Shown here piece after piece: positions 45,962 through 54,820 of a DNA stretch of 64,000 nt; the stretch's first letter is position 1; each line of letters starts with the position of its first letter. The translations under genes were made by a program, and so were the position numbers. The DNA lies in the NCBI GenBank assembly GCA_004299845.1, contig CP036201.1:3286001-3350000 (forward strand), given 5' to 3'. The notes under the pieces were generated by a model. That model searched no databases and was not told where the DNA came from. It saw only the letters and a list, made by a program, of their open reading frames with translations. The DNA comes from Verrucomicrobia bacterium S94. GTDB taxonomy: Bacteria; Verrucomicrobiota; Kiritimatiellia; Kiritimatiellales; Pontiellaceae.

Positions 45962-48156
45962 TATTCCGACTCCTTCTCTGTTTCCCCGGTTAAATCGGCA
46001 TGTTCCATTTCAGATGGATCATCACTGAGATTGTACAATGTGCGAATATCCTTTTCGTCCATGGCCCCGAGGATTTTATGTTTGAACTCCTCAGTCAGCA
46101 AATCGGTTTCCTCACGGGTATCAACCACCCGCGGAGTCAGAATCATCAGAATTTCAGAACCCACTTTCGCGGTTTTGGTGCGACCGAAAACCCAGCCGAT
46201 CAGCGGAAGCCGGCTGAGAAACGGAATACCGGTACGAACCTGCTGATCCGTCCGCTCAATCAATCCGCCGAGAATAAGGGTCTGGCCATCTTCAACCTGA
46301 AGATTGGAACGGATTTCACGGGTATAGAACGTGGGAGCATCATCATCCTCAGAATCCGCATCAAGCGAACGAACGGTCTGCTCGATATCCAGAGTGACCA
46401 TACGGTAATCGTCAATTTTCGGTGTTACCGTGAGCGTGATTTTGGCATCACGATAATCATAGGAATAGTTTTCCGTACCGGAATCCGTGACACTGCTCTG
46501 TTCAATCGGAACCTCTTTACCGAAAGAGACTTCAGCTTCCATACCGTCACGGGTGAGTACCGTCGGTGAGGAGAGCACCTGCAGACGATCGTCATCCTGA
46601 GCAGCGTGAATTAACGCCATGGCTTTTTCATTGGCATTCAGAAGATACGTCAGACCATCGGATGCCTCGGACAATGCCGTGGAACCTGAAGTGATTTCGT
46701 TCAGCTCCAGACCGGCGGTCTGGGCTGCAGAATGGGAATGGTCTCCGGACCCGAGAACCGCCCATTCTATACCGAGATCCAGCGATTCGTCCAAAGTAAC
46801 CTCCACCAGTACAGTTTCAATCAGTACCTGACGGCGAGAGCGGTCGAGTTCCTCGATGGTTTTGGCAATTTCCTTATGCATGCTGGCCGGAGCATTCACA
46901 ATAAGGGTATTGGTGTCTTCATCGGAAAGAATGATCACCTCTTCATCCACCGTTATCCCCGCCGCATCGCCGCCGGGAGTCGATGGTGTATTTTTTGGTG
47001 CCGGCTGAGCGGAAGAAGCCTGGTTGTTATTTTTTTTCGCGTTGTTCGTTTTGTTGTCATTCGATGCATTCGCATTTTTGGTTACCGTTTTACCCAGTTC
47101 CTCTTCCTTCTGCTGTGCCTGGGTGTACAGACTGGAATAGAGATCATCCAGCGTTGCACCAATGGTCTCCGCCTCCACCACTTTGAGGCGGTAGATTTTA
47201 GTGACACGCTCATTGGTTCCATCAGCCCGGTCAAGCATCTGAACCCAGCGCTCTATTTCCGGAACCATCGCCTGGGTTGCATTATGTGCAACCACCATAT
47301 TCAGCCGGGCAATAGCAAAAAACTGAACCGCGGAACCATCATATCCGGTGCGGCGGTAGAATATATTTGATAGCTCTTCCGCCACATCCGAAGCATCCGC
47401 ATTTTCCAATACATACTGGACCAGGACAGAAGTGGGTACATCGACAATTTTCAGCAGATCCTGCATCTGCTGGAGCCAGGCCTGTGTACCGAGCGCAATC
47501 AGAACATTGGAATTGTCCATACCGAAAATCCGCTGCGGCTTGCCGGTAAAATTATTCAGAAAAGTCTGGGCGCTGGAAGCATCAATATTTTCAAGCTCAA
47601 TAACCCCGATAATCGGTTTTCCATCCGGATAATCGGTTTCCTCACCGGCCCTGATAATCGGACGCAGGTCAGAAGGGGAAAAAACCCAAACGCGTCCGCG
47701 TTCTATGCGCTGAACCCCGGCGGTTTCCAGAATGGCATCAAACATTTCCAGTTTATCCGCCCGTTCCCATTCTGTGACATTCCCCGCCCGGATACTGACC
47801 TCCTGGGTCACGTTAACCGACGGCGAAATAATGAATTCCATACCTAAATCGCGGCAGAGAATCTCAATACAGTCTTTAAGCGTGATATTCTCCCAGTTGA
47901 CGGCCACCTGCGATCCGGCGGTTTCCCGGGTCACACTGCTGCTGAGCTGCGGATTCGGTCCACTGTCGGTATTTGAGGAATTAACGGTTGAACCGCCCGG
48001 TGCAGCTGAACGCATTCCATCACCGGACATTCCGCCGAATCCCCCGGGACGCCGCCGCTGCTGTCCCTCCTGCTGCTCCTGAGCAGAAGCTACCGGAAGA
48101 ATCCCGGTCAGAAGTACCCCTGTCAATACAACCAAAACGCCCTGTTTACCCTGCAT
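45961..48156 (-). CDS. gspD: Type II secretion secretin GspD
   Basis: GspD forms the outer-membrane gate. The 731-residue chain has a signal peptide (to ~AQEQ), N0 domain (~85-160: WENITLKDCIEILCRDLGMEFIISPSVNVTQEVSI), N1-N3 repeats (VIELENIDASSAQTFLNNF, VQYVLENADASDVAEELSNIF, IYRLKVVEAETIGATLDDL), a low-complexity Asn/Lys insert (~350-400) and the secretin core with VLSSPTVLTRDGMEAEVSFG, the family motif VEDGQTLILGGLIERTDQQV and PFLSRLPLIGWVFGRT. It is the first gene of the operon. Proline- and Gly-rich bases follow the signal. Confidence 0.95.
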   Translation of the reverse strand: MQGKQGVLVVLTGVLLTGILPVASAQEQQEGQQRRRPGGFGGMSGDGMRSAAPGGSTVNSSNTDSGPNPQLSSSVTRETAGSQVAVNWENITLKDCIEILCRDLGMEFIISPSVNVTQEVSIRAGNVTEWERADKLEMFDAILETAGVQRIERGRVWVFSPSDLRPIIRAGEETDYPDGKPIIGVIELENIDASSAQTFLNNFTGKPQRIFGMDNSNVLIALGTQAWLQQMQDLLKIVDVPTSVLVQYVLENADASDVAEELSNIFYRRTGYDGSAVQFFAIARLNMVVAHNATQAMVPEIERWVQMLDRADGTNERVTKIYRLKVVEAETIGATLDDLYSSLYTQAQQKEEELGKTVTKNANASNDNKTNNAKKNNNQASSAQPAPKNTPSTPGGDAAGITVDEEVIILSDEDTNTLIVNAPASMHKEIAKTIEELDRSRRQVLIETVLVEVTLDESLDLGIEWAVLGSGDHSHSAAQTAGLELNEITSGSTALSEASDGLTYLLNANEKAMALIHAAQDDDRLQVLSSPTVLTRDGMEAEVSFGKEVPIEQSSVTDSGTENYSYDYRDAKITLTVTPKIDDYRMVTLDIEQTVRSLDADSEDDDAPTFYTREIRSNLQVEDGQTLILGGLIERTDQQVRTGIPFLSRLPLIGWVFGRTKTAKVGSEILMILTPRVVDTREETDLLTEEFKHKILGAMDEKDIRTLYNLSDDPSEMEHADLTGETEKESE

Positions 48157-48263
48157 GCTCTCATCCCTGTACTGGTTACCGGCCCATGTCTTTATGTGAT
48201 GTTTCCAAACATCCCCCTAAAGACAGATCCACAACACAGATGATGCGGATCATCCATCAAAAC

Positions 48264-48293
48264 AAAAAAAAAGACGGAAACAGGTTCCGTCTT
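48264..48293 (-). terminator. Rho-independent terminator after the Minf_1886-family gene
   Basis: On the minus strand AAGACGGAA and TTCCGTCTT (complement of 48285-48293 and 48271-48279) pair with a five-base loop and run into a long T tract (48264-48272). It ends the transcript of the gene at 48323-48733 before gspD. Confidence 0.9.
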
Positions 48294-48322
48294 ATTGCAG
48301 TTTATTTCAGAATTTAAACCAA

Positions 48323-48733
48323 TCAGTTGATCGTGATGGGTTTTCCGGTTTTCAGCATCTGTGGATTTTCCGGCTGATACGGTTTGATGAAAGCCTCGTG
48401 AAAATCATAGCCGTTCATGAAATCCTCAATGGAGTCCTCGTCGGTTTTTCCCAGCAAACCGGCATCCACCAGATTAAAAACAATATTGCCGAAATCGACA
48501 CATTCATGAATCCCCCACTCCGACAGCACCCGTTTAGTAACCGGGCCGTATTCTTTCAGGGCATATTCCCGCATTCCTTCCAGCAGTTCCTGACCGGAAA
48601 CATGGCGGGGTTTATCCAGTTTTTTCACGGTGTGATCCAGACCTTCCCGTACAAACATATAAGCCTGCACCGTATAACGCTTATCTTTAGCGAGAATCGG
48701 CTTCAATAATTCATGTAGACTAGGATTGTTCAT
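48323..48733 (-). CDS. Minf_1886-family protein
   Basis: This 136-residue protein looks like the Minf_1886 family: LLKPILAKDKRYTVQAYMFVREGLDHTVKKL, then GQELLEGMREYALKEYGPVTKRVLSEWGI and the block DFGNIVFNLVDAGLLGKTDEDSIEDF. The family is widespread in Planctomycetes, Verrucomicrobia and relatives and has no known function. It is probably cytosolic. It starts two bases after the HIT gene stops, so they share a transcript. Confidence 0.85.
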   Translation of the reverse strand: MNNPSLHELLKPILAKDKRYTVQAYMFVREGLDHTVKKLDKPRHVSGQELLEGMREYALKEYGPVTKRVLSEWGIHECVDFGNIVFNLVDAGLLGKTDEDSIEDFMNGYDFHEAFIKPYQPENPQMLKTGKPITIN

Positions 48734-48735
48734 AA

Positions 48736-49149
48736 TTAAAGCTGTTGACGCAGTTTATCGGCCAGATCATTCATTTCATTCAAATCTTCATATTTCCCGG
48801 CATTCCAGTTCCAGTGATGCCCGTCATTCTCAAACCGCGGAATGACATGTACATGTATATGCTCGACCTCCTGTCCTGAAGCTTTACCGTTATTCTGCAT
48901 GATATTGACCCCGTCCGCACCCAGTCCGTTCATCTGCGCTTCGGCAATTTTTTTAGCCGTAATGTGCAGTTTGGCCAGCACATCATCCGGCGTTTCCGTA
49001 ACAGGATCATAGTGCTTTTTCGGAATCACCAGCGCATGTCCTTTGATAATCGGCCCGATATCCATGAAAACAAGAATTTCCTCATCTTCCCAGATCACCG
49101 TAGCCGGTATCTCTTTTTTAACAATTTTACAGAAAATACAATCACTCAT
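48736..49149 (-). CDS. HIT-family nucleotide-binding protein (HinT type)
   Basis: Start at 49149 is set by GGAG seven bases upstream; it overlaps the small membrane gene by eight bases. The 137 residues hold CIFCKIVKKEIPA at the N-terminus, VFMDIGPIIKGHALVIPKKHYD and the family motif HIHVHVIPRFEND (His-x-His-x-His). HinT-type proteins hydrolyse aminoacyl- or lysyl-AMP-type phosphoramidates. The Cys pair CIFC is usual for the zinc-binding subgroup. Confidence 0.92.
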   Translation of the reverse strand: MSDCIFCKIVKKEIPATVIWEDEEILVFMDIGPIIKGHALVIPKKHYDPVTETPDDVLAKLHITAKKIAEAQMNGLGADGVNIMQNNGKASGQEVEHIHVHVIPRFENDGHHWNWNAGKYEDLNEMNDLADKLRQQL

Positions 49150-49339
49150 GATTCTGCTCCGTTTTTTCAACCTTTTCAGGCTGCGGATCCAATGGCGGAG
49201 AAGGCCTGCGGTTGTTCAAATACAAATAACGCGCACCGATCCCTAGAATAAACAGCACACATATTACAAGAATATATAGTTTTTCCTGATTACTGATCCA
49301 GAACGCGGCCTGGAATGGACTGGGCTTTTTGTCTGACAT
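49142..49339 (-). CDS. Small single-pass membrane protein
   Basis: The chain of 65 residues starts MSDKKPSPFQAAFWISNQEK, has one membrane helix (~21-38, LYILVICVLFILGIGARYLYL) and a Pro/Glu-rich tail (RRPSPPLDPQPEKVEKTEQ). Its stop overlaps the HIT gene start, and it continues the same direction. I know no family; it could be a ComEA-like N-terminal part without the helix-hairpin-helix domain. The overlap with HIT supports that it is translated. Confidence 0.55.
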   Translation of the reverse strand: MSDKKPSPFQAAFWISNQEKLYILVICVLFILGIGARYLYLNNRRPSPPLDPQPEKVEKTEQNHE

Positions 49340-49458
49340 GCGGGAAATGTAGCAGACCTTCGGACGATTTCTATTTCAAAACACCAAAGACCGGCCCTTC
49401 CATTATTTCCACTGCCGATCAATCTTTCTTTGCGGAATCCGTTTTCCATAAAACCGGT

Positions 49459-49495
49459 AAAAAAAAGGCGCCGACCGGAAAAGAGTCAGCGCCTT
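49459..49495 (-). terminator. Rho-independent terminator after the Spy-like gene
   Basis: On the minus strand AAGGCGCTGAC and GTCGGCGCCTT pair over 11 positions (one G-U) around a nine-base loop, then a run of T (49459-49466). It ends 21 bases after the Spy-like stop codon at 49516. Confidence 0.9.
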
Positions 49496-49515
49496 AAGTA
49501 TGGGGAAGGAATGTA

Positions 49516-50115
49516 TTACGGAACCGGAGACGTCTCTGGGGAACGTGATCGGTCTTCTCGTTTTTCATAGCCCGGAACCGGCGGCTTGCCATCGCGACGG
49601 CCATGTTCTTTCCAGCGGTTCCGCGCCTTATTCATAAACTGCCGGAATTTTTCTTTGCCCAGAATCCGCTCCATCTGAATCCGGTTTCGCGCCAGAATCT
49701 TCATCTGTTCCGCCTGCGCAGCGGTAACTTTATCAATCGCACGGAAGATTTCATCCTGAGGCGCGCTTTCCTCCTCCAGTTTCTTCAGCTTTTTCTTTTT
49801 ATCTTCAATATTCAGATACGCCGCCCGCATCTGTTCTTTCATCTGATTCTGCAGCTCGGTTATTTCCAGCTTCTGCTCCTCGGTAACCCCGATTTCCCGC
49901 AACGTCTTTTCCAGCATCTGAAGCCGCCGCTCATTCATTTTTTCGCGTTCCTCGGCTGTCAGTTCCCGTCGTTCACCGCGACGTCCATTGCGGTCATGGC
50001 CGTTTTTACCGTATTCATAACGCTCATCCACCGCATCACGCGGCGGCTTATTGCTCTGACTCAACGCCGGCAGCACCAGCAAAACTGCACTGAATATCAT
50101 TATCTTTTTCTTCAT
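49516..50115 (-). CDS. Periplasmic Spy/CpxP-like helical protein
   Basis: This 199-residue protein has a signal peptide (MKKKIMIFSAVLLVLPALSQS) and a basic, all-helical body with LTAEEREKMNERRLQMLEKTLREIGVTEEQKLEITELQNQMKEQMRAAYLNIEDKKKK, a style of the LTxxQ/Spy family and of heavy-metal-resistance-like sensors. Residues ~60-160 are a long charged coil; the tail is Arg/Pro-rich. Spy-like proteins chaperone periplasmic proteins or sense envelope stress. Which ligand it binds is unknown. Confidence 0.65.
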   Translation of the reverse strand: MKKKIMIFSAVLLVLPALSQSNKPPRDAVDERYEYGKNGHDRNGRRGERRELTAEEREKMNERRLQMLEKTLREIGVTEEQKLEITELQNQMKEQMRAAYLNIEDKKKKLKKLEEESAPQDEIFRAIDKVTAAQAEQMKILARNRIQMERILGKEKFRQFMNKARNRWKEHGRRDGKPPVPGYEKREDRSRSPETSPVP

Positions 50116-50174
50116 GGTATAACCTCCGGAACGAGTGTTCGGGTGTATAACGCAAAGTAGCAGGCTGCTATTGC

Positions 50175-51302
50175 CTACAAAAGTTCAAACTTTTTCGGGC
50201 AGGACGCCAGAAAACGAAATCCATCCTCAGTAACCACCACGGTATCTTCAATCCGGACACCGCCGAGACCGGGATAATACAGGCCCGGCTCAATCGTGAT
50301 TACATTTCCGACTTCCAGAATTTCCCCCGACTTTCCAACCCGTGGACTTTCATGAATATCCAGCCCCACTCCATGACCGGTGCCATGGATAAAACCGACA
50401 TGCCTCCCCTCTTTTTCCTCAGTCTGAAAACCGCGTTGTTCAAAAATTTCACAGCAGTTCCGGTGAATTTCATCCGCACAAATCCCCGGTTTCACCATCT
50501 TCAGGGCCGACAACTGCGCCGCCTTCACCGCATTATACAGCTTTTTAAGCTCCGGAAAAGCCGGACCGCGGCAGACCGTGCGTGTAATGTCGCCCCAATA
50601 GCCTGTTTTTTCGGAACGTGGAAAAATATCAAGAATGATCGACTGCCCGGCAAAAAGCGGACCGCTTCCTCGCTCGTGCGGATCGGTGCCCTGGTCGCCG
50701 CCGGCGACGATGGTTTCAACGCCCGAACAGTCATAATCGATCAGCGTTTTATGAATCAGCTGCCGGACCCTTTCCGAAGTCAGCTTTTCTCTTCCCTTAT
50801 AAAGGACCCCGTTTTTACCGATTCGCGAAGATCCGATCAGTTCAATCCCCGCTTTCATGGCAGCCACAGCAGCGCGCTGACTTTTCCGGAGTTTGGAAAT
50901 TTCGGCGGCGGTTTTGACCTTCCGCTCAGGACAGACCGGTTTCTTTTCAACGGAAATCCGAATCCCCTTTTTTTCCAGCGTCTTAAAAAGACCCACCGGA
51001 AAATCGGCCGGAACCCGGAGCCGGCGTACACCGGCCTGTTTCATCAGCGCCGGAATCTGTTCGGAAAAATCCCACGCTTTTTTTCCGGAGAGCCCGAGAT
51101 CCTGCGGCGTGAAAACCTGTGTACCGGGAGTGGACTGACTGCATGCCCGCCCTTTTTCCATCGGCGAAACACAGAGCAGTCCGCCGGTGGCGGTTTTCAG
51201 ATAAAGAAACGCATCCGGTGCTGTAAATCCGCTTAAATAGTGAATATTTGTGGTACTCGGGAATGATCCTGAGCATAAAATCAGACCTGTTAATTTATTC
51301 AT
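50175..51302 (-). CDS. M24-family Xaa-Pro peptidase
   Basis: Aminopeptidase P-like proteins remove an N-terminal residue before proline. The 375-residue chain has a creatinase N-terminal part (1-~125) and the pita-bread catalytic domain. Metal ligands are visible: Asp in SIILDIFPRSEKTGYWGDITRTV (two), His in FIHGTGHGVGLDIHESPRVG, and Glu in VITIEPGLYYPGLGGVRIEDT (two). The ATG has AGGAGG ten bases upstream. It faces the dnaA gene (303 bases away) from the opposite strand. Metal choice and in-vivo substrate cannot be told. Confidence 0.9.
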   Translation of the reverse strand: MNKLTGLILCSGSFPSTTNIHYLSGFTAPDAFLYLKTATGGLLCVSPMEKGRACSQSTPGTQVFTPQDLGLSGKKAWDFSEQIPALMKQAGVRRLRVPADFPVGLFKTLEKKGIRISVEKKPVCPERKVKTAAEISKLRKSQRAAVAAMKAGIELIGSSRIGKNGVLYKGREKLTSERVRQLIHKTLIDYDCSGVETIVAGGDQGTDPHERGSGPLFAGQSIILDIFPRSEKTGYWGDITRTVCRGPAFPELKKLYNAVKAAQLSALKMVKPGICADEIHRNCCEIFEQRGFQTEEKEGRHVGFIHGTGHGVGLDIHESPRVGKSGEILEVGNVITIEPGLYYPGLGGVRIEDTVVVTEDGFRFLASCPKKFELL

Positions 51303-51605
51303 CCGGGCACAACCTCCTTGAAAATGAAGCCTTATAAAACCTCCATGAATTGGAGGTACATTTTTGTTCTAACATTTCACCAACAATATGACAGCTATCT
51401 TGTGGTTGGTGCAGTTGTATCATCCACATTTTGTGGTTCCATTTTTTTTAGAGCTAAATATATCCAGAAAACTTGAGCTTAGGATCAGCTTACACTACCT
51501 TCCAATATTGCGTTACGTATCTGCGGAACAAGGGGAAGTATCTGCCTGTTAATAACTTGTCAATAACTGCAGGCAACCTGTTAAAGGGAAAGATTTAAAT
51601 AAAAA
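51303..51605. other. Divergent promoter region of dnaA
   Basis: This AT-rich spacer between the M24 peptidase gene and dnaA has a perfect CCTCCA-TGAAT-TGGAGG inverted repeat (near 51341) and a TCATCCACA (near 51420) that differs in one base from the DnaA-box 9-mer TTATCCACA. DnaA often regulates its own gene through such a box. A weak AAAGGGAAAG precedes the dnaA start by about 13 bases. No gene seen. Confidence 0.5.
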
Positions 51606-52985
51606 ATGAACAGAGATAGCTCAAAAATATGGGAAGAAGCCTGTAAACAGCTCAAAGGCATTCTTTCCGGCGATATTTATGATCGATGGATTGCGGTCAT
51701 CCAATGTCTGGATATCAACGGACGGACTATGCGTCTTGCAGTGGCCAATGATTTTTATAAGGACTGGCTGGAGGAAAACTATTTTCCAATGATCCGCAAA
51801 GCCGTCATGGTGGTCAGCGGCGAAGAAATGGATATCTCGCTGGAAGTCGACTCCACGGCATTCGACAGTGCAAGAGAGGAAGCTTCCGCACCGGAACCGG
51901 CCAGCTCTCTCTCGATTCCCAATCCATTTGAAAAGAAAAAGACGAATCACAACCTGAATCCGAACTATACGTTTGATTCCTATGTGGTCGGTTCCGCCAA
52001 CCAGTTTGCCCACGCGGCAGCCATGGCGGCGGCCAACTCTCCGTCACGAACCTATAACCCGCTCTTTATCTACGGCGGCGTCGGACTGGGAAAAACCCAC
52101 CTGATGCAGGCCATCGGTAATCACATTATTTCCAAAAAGCCGCGCGCTAAAGTCTGCTACATCACCTGCGAAACCTTCACCAACGAATATATTGAAGCCC
52201 TGCAGAACAACAACGTGTCCAACTTCCGTAAAAAATACCGGAAAATCGACATGCTGATGATCGACGATATTCAGTTCCTTGATGGAAAACAGCGTCTGCA
52301 GGAGGAATTCTTTCACACCTTCAACACCCTTTTTGAAAGTCATAAGCAGATTGTGCTGACTTCGGACCGTACACCGAGCGAAATGGCCGGACTGGCACCG
52401 CGCCTGATTTCCCGTTTTGAATGGGGACTCGTCACAGAACTCGGAAAACCGGATGTGGAAACCCGAACCGCAATTCTGCGTAAAAAGGCCGAACTCCTGA
52501 ACCTGAATATCGATCATGAACTGCTGGATTATCTGGCACAGCGTGTTTCCTCCAACGTACGGAGCCTTGAAGGCGCTCTGATTCGTGTGGCTACCTTTAT
52601 GTCGCTCACCAATCAGAAGGTGGATATCCAGAAAGTGGAGGAACTCCTCCACGACCTGCTCGACAAAGAATCCGCGGCCGCGATCAGTGTGGATCTCATC
52701 CAGCGTACTGTTGCAGAACATTTTGACCTGCGTCCCCAGGATCTGACCAGTAAAAAACGTTCGAAGGATATCGCCTGGCCGCGCCAGATTGCGATGCATC
52801 TTTCGCGTACCATGACTTCACAGTCATTCCCGGTCATCGGCGAGCAGTTCAGCCGCAATCATGCGACGATTCTCTATGCCCACGATCAGGTATCCGAAAA
52901 AGCCAAAGACGACCGAGGCCTCCAGCAGACCCTCTCCATCCTGAAGGATAAGATCAATAAAAACGCTTCCAAGGCACTCAGCTGA
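51606..52985 (+). CDS. dnaA: Chromosomal replication initiator DnaA
   Basis: DnaA binds the origin and opens it. Of 459 residues the N-terminal interaction domain runs to ~85, a linker to ~115, the AAA+ core to ~350 (Walker A GGVGLGKTHLMQAIGN 157-172, Walker B MLMIDDIQF 216-224) and the DNA-binding domain IV to the end. The signature of domain IV reads IGEQFSRNHATILYAHDQV. Where the usual text is G-R-D-H-T-T, this protein has S-R-N-H-A-T (Arg417, Asn418, His419, Ala420, Thr421). This part contacts DnaA-box bases, so box preference may differ; that is inference. An origin is likely next to the gene. Confidence 0.97.
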   Translation: MNRDSSKIWEEACKQLKGILSGDIYDRWIAVIQCLDINGRTMRLAVANDFYKDWLEENYFPMIRKAVMVVSGEEMDISLEVDSTAFDSAREEASAPEPASSLSIPNPFEKKKTNHNLNPNYTFDSYVVGSANQFAHAAAMAAANSPSRTYNPLFIYGGVGLGKTHLMQAIGNHIISKKPRAKVCYITCETFTNEYIEALQNNNVSNFRKKYRKIDMLMIDDIQFLDGKQRLQEEFFHTFNTLFESHKQIVLTSDRTPSEMAGLAPRLISRFEWGLVTELGKPDVETRTAILRKKAELLNLNIDHELLDYLAQRVSSNVRSLEGALIRVATFMSLTNQKVDIQKVEELLHDLLDKESAAAISVDLIQRTVAEHFDLRPQDLTSKKRSKDIAWPRQIAMHLSRTMTSQSFPVIGEQFSRNHATILYAHDQVSEKAKDDRGLQQTLSILKDKINKNASKALS

Positions 52986-53019
52986 TCTTCTGTTTTTACT
53001 CCTGATATTACGTCTCTAC

Positions 53020-53051
53020 GCCGCCTTCGTATCCGGAAGGCGGCCTTTTTT
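53020..53051 (+). terminator. Rho-independent terminator of dnaA
   Basis: GCCGCCTT (53020-53027) pairs with AAGGCGGC (53037-53044) around a nine-base loop and is followed by CTTTTTT. It lies 34 bases after the dnaA stop codon, so dnaA and dnaN are not read as one plain transcript. Confidence 0.9.
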
Positions 53052-53394
53052 ATGCATATTTCCGGAGCCTTGCACGCTTCTGTTCAGAAAATACGTGCGG
53101 CTCCATCCACTCTATAAACGACGGGAAAGGGTCTGTAAAAAGAAGAGAACGGCCTGACATACCTACCCGCAACAGATGGAACAGAACGGTTTCTGCAATA
53201 CCGATTTTCCGGCTCGATCCCCTGCTTTCGTTCTCTTCAGCGACGGTTTCCGGGGCCTCACTTCTCCCCCGCGCCCCCTCTACTAATATTCCTGCTTCCT
53301 TTGGTTGGAAAATGCGGCGGTTTCAGGCATTCTTTTTACATTATTCGAATCCCGTTCGGAGTTCATGAGAAGCGTCGGGAAACGCTAACGGCCT

Positions 53395-53622
53395 GTTAAT
53401 GAAAACTGAATAACCTGTGGAGTATCTGATGATGAGTTTAACAACTCGGTGTTGTGCACAGAACGCTCAGGTTATACCCAGTTTATCAACAGGGTTGTTA
53501 TGTTTTTCAAACTTTTACTGGTGACGGGGTTACGAAAAATAAGTAGGTTTTCAGGCGGTTGTTCACAGACCATATTAATAGTGATTTTTATAAAATAGAT
53601 ATACTTATATTACAGGAGGCTT
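53395..53622. other. Candidate replication origin (oriC) between dnaA and dnaN
   Basis: The 641-base gap (52986-53626) has no gene. Its last ~230 bases hold DnaA-box-like 9-mers: TTATCAACA (53483-53491, one change from TTATCCACA), TTGTTCACA (53559-53567), TTGTGCACA (53452-53460) and TTATACCCA (53472-53480). A following AT-rich stretch (53565-53610, e.g. TATTAATAG and TATAAAATAG) could be the unwinding element. Neighbouring dnaA and dnaN, and the apparent change of G/C strand bias between them, support oriC. Boxes are off-consensus, so the exact extent is unsure. Confidence 0.5.
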
Positions 53623-53626
53623 GTTA

Positions 53627-54721
53627 ATGAAGTTCAGCATCGAGAAGGATCAGATTCTGGAAGCGCTGCAGAAGGTGCAATCGATCGTAGGTCAGCGCAC
53701 CACGCTGCCGATTCTTTCCAATGTGCTGCTTGAGGCAAGCCACGGAAAACTCACCCTCACAACAACGGACATGGAGGTGAGTGTGCGCACCAGTATTGAG
53801 GCGGACATTGATGAAGATGGAGCCACTACCCTGCCGGCACGCCGTTTTTTCAGCATCTGCCGCGATCTTCCGAGTCATCAGGTGGATATCGGAGTGAGTA
53901 ACGATGATGTGGCTACCATTCTTTCCGGTTCTTACAATTGTAAGCTGGAGGGGCTTTCGAAAGATGATTTTCCGCCGATGCCCACATTTGAAGAGAGTTT
54001 CTCCTACACGCTGCAGCAGGATACGCTGAAGGATATCCTGCAGAAAACCTCCTATGCGGCCAGTACGGATGAATCTCGTGCTATTCTGAACGGTTCTCTG
54101 ATGGCTTTCCGGGACAGTAAGCTGACGGTGGTCTGTACCGACGGCCGCCGTCTGGCCCTGGTTGAACAGGAAATCGATATGCCGGACGATGCGGAAACCG
54201 ATATTGTGGTTCCGACCAAAGCGGTTAATGAGCTGATCAAAACGCTGGGCGATGAAGGCGAAGCTCATATTAAAATGTCCTCCACGCAGGTGGCTTTTGA
54301 ATTCGGTAATATCTTCATTATCTCTAAACTGGTGGATGGAACATACCCGAATTACCGCCAGGTGATTCCGTCGCAATGCGAGGAGCGCATCGCGATCGAC
54401 CGTGAAATGCTGCAGAGTGCAGTGCGTCGTGTTTCGCTGATGCTGGACGATCAGGCGGCTTCGGTGAAAATCCAGATCACGGAAAACCGTATGGAATTGA
54501 TGACCTCTTCTCCGGAGATCGGCGAATCGCGGGAAGCGGTTCCGGTGAAATATTCCGGAAAAGATATCACGATTGCATTTAATCCGGCCTTTCTGATGGC
54601 CCCGTTGAAACATCTGGATTCCGATGAAATCTATCTTGAGCTTTCCGATGAACTCAGCCCGGGCGTGATTAAAACGAATGTTCCGTTCCTTTATGTGATC
54701 ATGCCGATCCGCGTGAGCTGA
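53627..54721 (+). CDS. dnaN: DNA polymerase III beta subunit (sliding clamp)
   Basis: DnaN forms the ring that holds polymerase on DNA. The 364-residue chain starts at ATG 53627 (AGGAGG seven bases ahead; a TTG at 53621 is too near). Three clamp repeats are seen: MKFSIEKDQILEALQKVQSIVGQRTTLPILSNVLLEA, DTLKDILQKTSYAASTDESRAILNGSLM and a third ending FNPAFLMAPLKHLDSDEIYLELSDELSPGVIK. The C-terminal FLYVIMPIRVS is typical. Its codon and base composition is richer in G than dnaA on the same strand. Confidence 0.96.
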   Translation: MKFSIEKDQILEALQKVQSIVGQRTTLPILSNVLLEASHGKLTLTTTDMEVSVRTSIEADIDEDGATTLPARRFFSICRDLPSHQVDIGVSNDDVATILSGSYNCKLEGLSKDDFPPMPTFEESFSYTLQQDTLKDILQKTSYAASTDESRAILNGSLMAFRDSKLTVVCTDGRRLALVEQEIDMPDDAETDIVVPTKAVNELIKTLGDEGEAHIKMSSTQVAFEFGNIFIISKLVDGTYPNYRQVIPSQCEERIAIDREMLQSAVRRVSLMLDDQAASVKIQITENRMELMTSSPEIGESREAVPVKYSGKDITIAFNPAFLMAPLKHLDSDEIYLELSDELSPGVIKTNVPFLYVIMPIRVS

Positions 54722-54743
54722 GTCCGGATGTGAGATGGAAATG

Positions 54744-54774
54744 AAAAAAGGACGGCATTTTCGCTGTCCTTTTT
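54744..54774 (+). terminator. Rho-independent terminator of dnaN
   Basis: AAAAAGGACGGC (54745-54756) and GCTGTCCTTTTT (54763-54774) pair (one G-U type position) around a six-base loop and end in T. It lies 23 bases after the dnaN stop codon. The A-rich left side may let it act on the opposite strand for the tRNA transcript as well. Confidence 0.85.
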
Positions 54775-54820
54775 GGTCTCAGAAGAAATTCACGAATGAA
54801 TATTCTGTTCTATAGTAAAA

